Origin: Allobosea sp. BK604
GTDB taxonomy: Bacteria; Pseudomonadota; Alphaproteobacteria; Rhizobiales; Beijerinckiaceae
Reading direction: 5' to 3'
Length of the DNA: 64,000 nt
Assembly: GCF_004341515.1 (NCBI RefSeq)
Contig: NZ_SLZF01000005.1
Location: 372,001 to 436,000, forward strand
This document shows, in pieces, positions 60,948 through 64,000 of this stretch. Position numbers and translations under genes: made by a program. Position 1 is the first letter of the stretch, and the number at the start of each line of letters is the position of its first letter. Under the pieces are notes generated by a model that worked only from the letters and a program-made list of their open reading frames with translations, had not been told where the DNA came from and did no database searches.

Positions 60948-61643
60948 TTAGCGGCGCAGGCCCTTCGCCTTGGTCTCGCGGGTGACCTTGAGCAAGGCGT
61001 CGGTGAAGATGGGCTCCCAGGAGCGAATATGATGCTTCAGCACCTGCCGAAGCCCGTCGACATCGCCGATCTCGGCGAGTTCGATGATGCGGTAATGCTC
61101 CGCCACGGATTCGCGCTGGCGCTCCTTGCCCGGGTCCGACGCGATCCCATAGAGGCGCATCTTGCCGCGCAACGACATCACCATTTCCGTGAGGAGCTCG
61201 TTATCGGCCTGCTCGGTCAGCGCGTGGTGAAATGCACGATCCGCCTCGAGATAGTCGAGAATGCTGCCGCGCTCGACGGTCTCAGCGACGTGATCGGCGA
61301 TACGGCGCAGCTCGCTGAGATCCTTCCGGCGCTTCAGCGCCACGATCTCGGCCGCGTTCAGCTCCAGGATCTCGCGAATATCGAACAGGTTGCGCAATTG
61401 CGCGAGCGTCGGCGTGACCACCTTGAAGCCGCGATTGCGCATCGGCTCGATCAAGCCGCCGCGCGCGAGCTCCAGCAGCGCCTCCCGAACCGGCGTGGTC
61501 GATATGCCCAATGTGGCGGCCAGGCTGGGCACCGAATACATCGTGCCGGGAGCGGCCTCCCCCGCGATGATTTCGGCGCGGACATGCCGAAGCACCTGCT
61601 CGCGAAGATTGCCGTCAGCCGGCCGTTCCAGAATCATCGTCAT
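60948..61643 (-). CDS. GntR-family (FCD) transcriptional regulator
   Basis: A 231-residue regulator starting MTMILERPADGNLREQVLRHV. The winged HTH has VPSLAATLGISTTPVREALLELARGGLIEPMRNRGFKVV; the FCD domain has DIREILELNAAEIVAL, DRAFHHALTEQADN and AEHYRIIELAEIG. It is upstream of the rubredoxin/pirin/tautomerase operon on the same strand, with a perfect palindrome 11 bp before its ATG and two variants at the operon promoter. No Shine-Dalgarno is clear at 61643, so a leaderless or internal start is possible. Confidence 0.92.
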   Translation of the reverse strand: MTMILERPADGNLREQVLRHVRAEIIAGEAAPGTMYSVPSLAATLGISTTPVREALLELARGGLIEPMRNRGFKVVTPTLAQLRNLFDIREILELNAAEIVALKRRKDLSELRRIADHVAETVERGSILDYLEADRAFHHALTEQADNELLTEMVMSLRGKMRLYGIASDPGKERQRESVAEHYRIIELAEIGDVDGLRQVLKHHIRSWEPIFTDALLKVTRETKAKGLRR

Positions 61644-62612
61644 GGCGACATATGTAGCGCGCTACTTACGCATTGCAAGCGGCAGGTCGGACTGGGGTCC
61701 ATTGTTCGAGGCGCCGCTGGCGGCTGCCACCACCCGGATGCCGGGGGCTGGTCGGCGGGAGACAGCTGAAGGTCACGCCAACTCCGCATTGGCACGGCCC
61801 GAAGCCGGCCTGCCCCGCGAACAACGCCGCGCAGGTGAGGACCATTGACGCGATGCAGCAACGGCACAACCCGCGAGCGAGGGGCTGCAGGCCTTCTCGA
61901 CGACTTTCGCCGCCCCCCCGGCCGGAAAAGCAAAGCATGTCGTCCCGGTCCGCTTTCAGGCAGCACAACCGATGTCGGCAGTTGGCGCCAGACCAACGCC
62001 AAGCAAGACTCTCTGAAGGCCTTTGCGATCCGATCCTCGAGTGGCTTGATGATGTATTCGAGCGGGCACCACATCGGCACTATGTCTTTTGACATAATTC
62101 AGAGTGGCCGAATTTCTGTCATGGACGCGCTTTTAGTCAGCTACCGAAATAGGCACTATGAATGCCAGTGCACAAAAATTCGGATATGCCGAAAAACTCG
62201 TCACATACGTCAAAAAATGTCCATTTTCTACGCACTGTATCGAGTCTATCACGGCAATATTTCGTCTGAAACTTTTCGTAAACTTTAGAAAACTTTGCAC
62301 TTATATCACTAATAACCCAGTCGAATATCGAATAAGCCAGATCATGCCACGCCTAAACTCCGAAAAGAGATACCTTCCCTATCTAAATCTCACTCGAATT
62401 GACCTTCAACAGTTCCCGACTCAATTGCCCCAACGGAAATTCACCAATTATTAACCGATAGCCTGCGCGCATCGCCGCCATGATTAATCAATTCATACTA
62501 GCACGCCTATATAGTGAAAAATCGAGCTTTCTAAATCGTAAAACCTCCCTATTCTCCGCCGCAGTGCAGCGTCACATGTAGACGAGTGCGTTCAGTGTAA
62601 GAGGGCGGCGTT
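61644..62612. other. Long intergenic region with an AT-rich part before bcsA
   Basis: The left part (to about 62080) has normal GC content but no gene with a recognised family; frames there are unconvincing. The right part (about 62090-62600) is markedly AT-rich with many short A/T runs, and probably contains the bcsA promoter and a long leader. No defined riboswitch was recognised. Confidence 0.5.
61654..61665. promoter_or_regulatory. Perfect palindromic operator GTAGCGCGCTAC
   Basis: A 12-bp perfect palindrome 11 bp before the GntR start codon. It shares ACGCGCTAC/GCGCTACTTA with the two sites at 60726-60758, suggesting autoregulation and control of the operon by one protein. Confidence 0.68.
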
Positions 62613-64000
62613 ATGGGTAAATTTGCGATCCGCGGATTGTGGGTATTGATTGCAACAATATTCACCGTTTTCGTCACCCAACCCATCGGAATCAAATTAC
62701 ACTTCATGCTGAGCCTGTCCGCATTGGCGGTCATGCTCGCAATTTCGACGTTACGACTGGCCGGAATCTGGCGACATATATTCCTCGCGCTCGCATCCAT
62801 GTTGATCATCCGGTACATCTATTGGCGCGTTACGGAAACGATCCCGGATCCATCGCAACTTCTCGACTTCATTCCCGGCGTCATGCTGATCGCCGCGGAA
62901 CTCTACTGCATCGGCATGCTGGGCCTCGGGCTCTTCGTCAACGCCCAGCCGGTCACGCGGCCTCAGGCGCCGCAGCTCAGCGACCAGGAGCTTCCGACGG
63001 TCGACGTCTTCGTGCCGTCCTATAATGAAGATCAGGATCTCGTCGCCGTCACGCTCGCGGCCGCCAAGGCGCTCGACTATCCCGGGGACAAGCTGACCGT
63101 CTATCTGCTCGACGATGGCGGCACGGACGAGAAGATCTATGCGGCCGACCCGGTGGCCGCAGCCAAGGCGGCCGCACGCCGCCGCTCCATGCAGACGCTC
63201 TGCGCGGAATTGGGCGTCCGCTACCTCACCCGCCAGCGCAACCTCCACGCCAAGGCTGGCAATCTGAATAACGGCCTCGCCAACTCGACCGGCGAGCTCG
63301 TGGTGGTCTTCGATGCGGACCATGTTCCGGCGCGGGAGTTCCTGCGCGAGACCATCGGCTTCTTCGGCCGCGAACCCAAGCTCTTCCTGGTCCAGACGCC
63401 GCATTTCTTCGTCAACCCCGATCCGCTCGAGCGGAACCTGTCGACCTTCGCGAAGATGCCGTCCGAGAACGAGATGTTCTACGGCGCGATCCAGAAGGGC
63501 CTCGACAGCTGGAACGCCGCGTTCTTCTGCGGCTCGGCCGCCGTCCTGCGCCGCACGGCGCTCGACGAGGTCGGTGGTTTCGCCGGCGTGACCATCACCG
63601 AGGATTGCGAGACCGCGCTCGAGCTGCATGCCCGCGGCTGGAAGAGCCTCTACGTGCAGAAGCCGCTGATCGCGGGCCTCCAGCCCGAGACCTTCGAAGC
63701 CTTCGTCGGCCAGCGCTCGCGCTGGGGCCAGGGCATGATGCAGATCTTCATGCTGAAGAATCCGCTGTTCAAGCGCGGGCTGAGCCTCGCCCAGAAGCTC
63801 TGCTACCTGTCGAGCAACCTGTTCTGGTGGTTCCCGTTCTCGCGGCTGATCTTCATGATCTCGCCGCTGTTCTTCATCCTGTTCAACCTGCAGATCTATG
63901 ACGCGTCGCCGCAGGACTTCGTCGCCTATACGCTGACCTATATCGCCGCGGTGCTGCTCACCCAGAACTACCTCTACGGCCGGCTGCGCTGGCCCTGGAT
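62613..64000 (+). CDS. bcsA: Cellulose synthase catalytic subunit (UDP-forming), partial
   Basis: The first 462 residues of BcsA, an inner-membrane family 2 glycosyltransferase that polymerises UDP-glucose and extrudes cellulose; it continues beyond the window. N-terminal membrane helices (to about 110) are followed by the GT domain: DDGG at 167-170, DAD at 234-236, FFCGS near 305-309, TED at 329-331 and QRSRWGQG from 367. Membrane segments then resume. GAGGG lies 7 nt before the ATG. The first ~90 codons use more A/T than the rest, like the AT-rich leader. The PilZ c-di-GMP domain would lie outside. Confidence 0.96.
   Translation, partial: MGKFAIRGLWVLIATIFTVFVTQPIGIKLHFMLSLSALAVMLAISTLRLAGIWRHIFLALASMLIIRYIYWRVTETIPDPSQLLDFIPGVMLIAAELYCIGMLGLGLFVNAQPVTRPQAPQLSDQELPTVDVFVPSYNEDQDLVAVTLAAAKALDYPGDKLTVYLLDDGGTDEKIYAADPVAAAKAAARRRSMQTLCAELGVRYLTRQRNLHAKAGNLNNGLANSTGELVVVFDADHVPAREFLRETIGFFGREPKLFLVQTPHFFVNPDPLERNLSTFAKMPSENEMFYGAIQKGLDSWNAAFFCGSAAVLRRTALDEVGGFAGVTITEDCETALELHARGWKSLYVQKPLIAGLQPETFEAFVGQRSRWGQGMMQIFMLKNPLFKRGLSLAQKLCYLSSNLFWWFPFSRLIFMISPLFFILFNLQIYDASPQDFVAYTLTYIAAVLLTQNYLYGRLRWPW

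Noticed and set aside
61640..62095. Possible leftward gene between the GntR regulator and the AT-rich leader
   Set aside because: It would run into the regulator's operator and start codon, has no ribosome-binding site and no recognisable domain.
1..64000. tRNA, rRNA, integrase-flanked island borders or insertion sequences
   Set aside because: Looked for cloverleaf-like segments, transposase frames and att-type direct repeats; none could be supported.
1..64000. A classical restriction, toxin-antitoxin or phage-defence system
   Set aside because: No gene in the window carries the motifs of such systems; the only candidate novelty is the cysteine-rich pair at 46728-47764.

Overview
The window is a high-GC chromosomal segment of an alphaproteobacterium, most likely Hyphomicrobiales (Bosea-like). 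This rests on gene style, the many solute-binding-protein transport operons paired with GntR/FadR regulators, the CTTGAC-N17-CTA type promoters and a dispersed ~100-bp palindromic repeat. The genus is an inference. No rRNA, tRNA, CRISPR array or intact insertion sequence was seen. Both window edges cut genes: a solute-binding protein on the left and cellulose synthase bcsA on the right.

Region 1 (1-13.9 kb) is a peptide-scavenging cluster. It has three M81/MlrC-type metallopeptidases, two Opp/Dpp-type solute-binding proteins, a full OppBCDF transporter and a PLP-dependent D-threonine-aldolase/D-amino-acid-deaminase-like enzyme. Its four deduced promoters share a 17-bp site placed exactly 9 nt upstream of each -35 box; no regulator gene for it is present.

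Region 2 (14.2-21.7 kb) is a catabolic/transport unit: a mandelate-racemase/enolase-superfamily enzyme, two DapA-family aldolases/lyases, a FadR-type regulator, a solute-binding protein and two permeases without their own ATPases. A palindrome sits between the divergent promoters. A DMT exporter and a small zinc-ribbon protein follow.

Region 3 (23.7-30.3 kb) is a giant type V autotransporter with a glycine-rich N-terminus and six tandem ~91-residue repeats.

Region 4 (30.8-36.9 kb) is a leftward operon: fumarylacetoacetase-family enzyme, TctC-type binding protein, 2Fe-2S and molybdopterin subunits of a xanthine-dehydrogenase-family hydroxylase, and a ModA-like protein without a signal peptide. 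A GntR regulator with ATTGGTC-type operators goes with it. Region 5 (37.2-43.2 kb) is an Fe(III)/polyamine-type ABC operon that also encodes an alpha/beta hydrolase and an aldo-keto reductase; half-sites of the same operator lie at its promoter.

Region 6 (43.8-47.8 kb) is AT-richer and holds small genes: a membrane protein coupled to DUF1488, two overlapping tiny basic/Ala-rich ORFs, a transglutaminase-like protein, a DUF1254 remnant, and a 99-aa protein with a cyclotide-like six-cysteine tail translationally coupled to a membrane/coiled-coil protein. Region 7 (47.9-57.9 kb) is mostly leftward stress/redox genes: WrbA, MscS, MBL hydrolase, NDH-2-like oxidoreductase, hydrolases, AraC regulator, HD-domain protein and SDR. 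Region 8 (57.9-61.6 kb) holds a type II haloacid dehalogenase whose N-terminus is encoded by a palindromic repeat, a tautomerase, a pirin, a rubredoxin-like protein and their probable GntR regulator with a GTAGCGCGCTAC operator at both promoters. A ~500-bp AT-rich leader then precedes bcsA.
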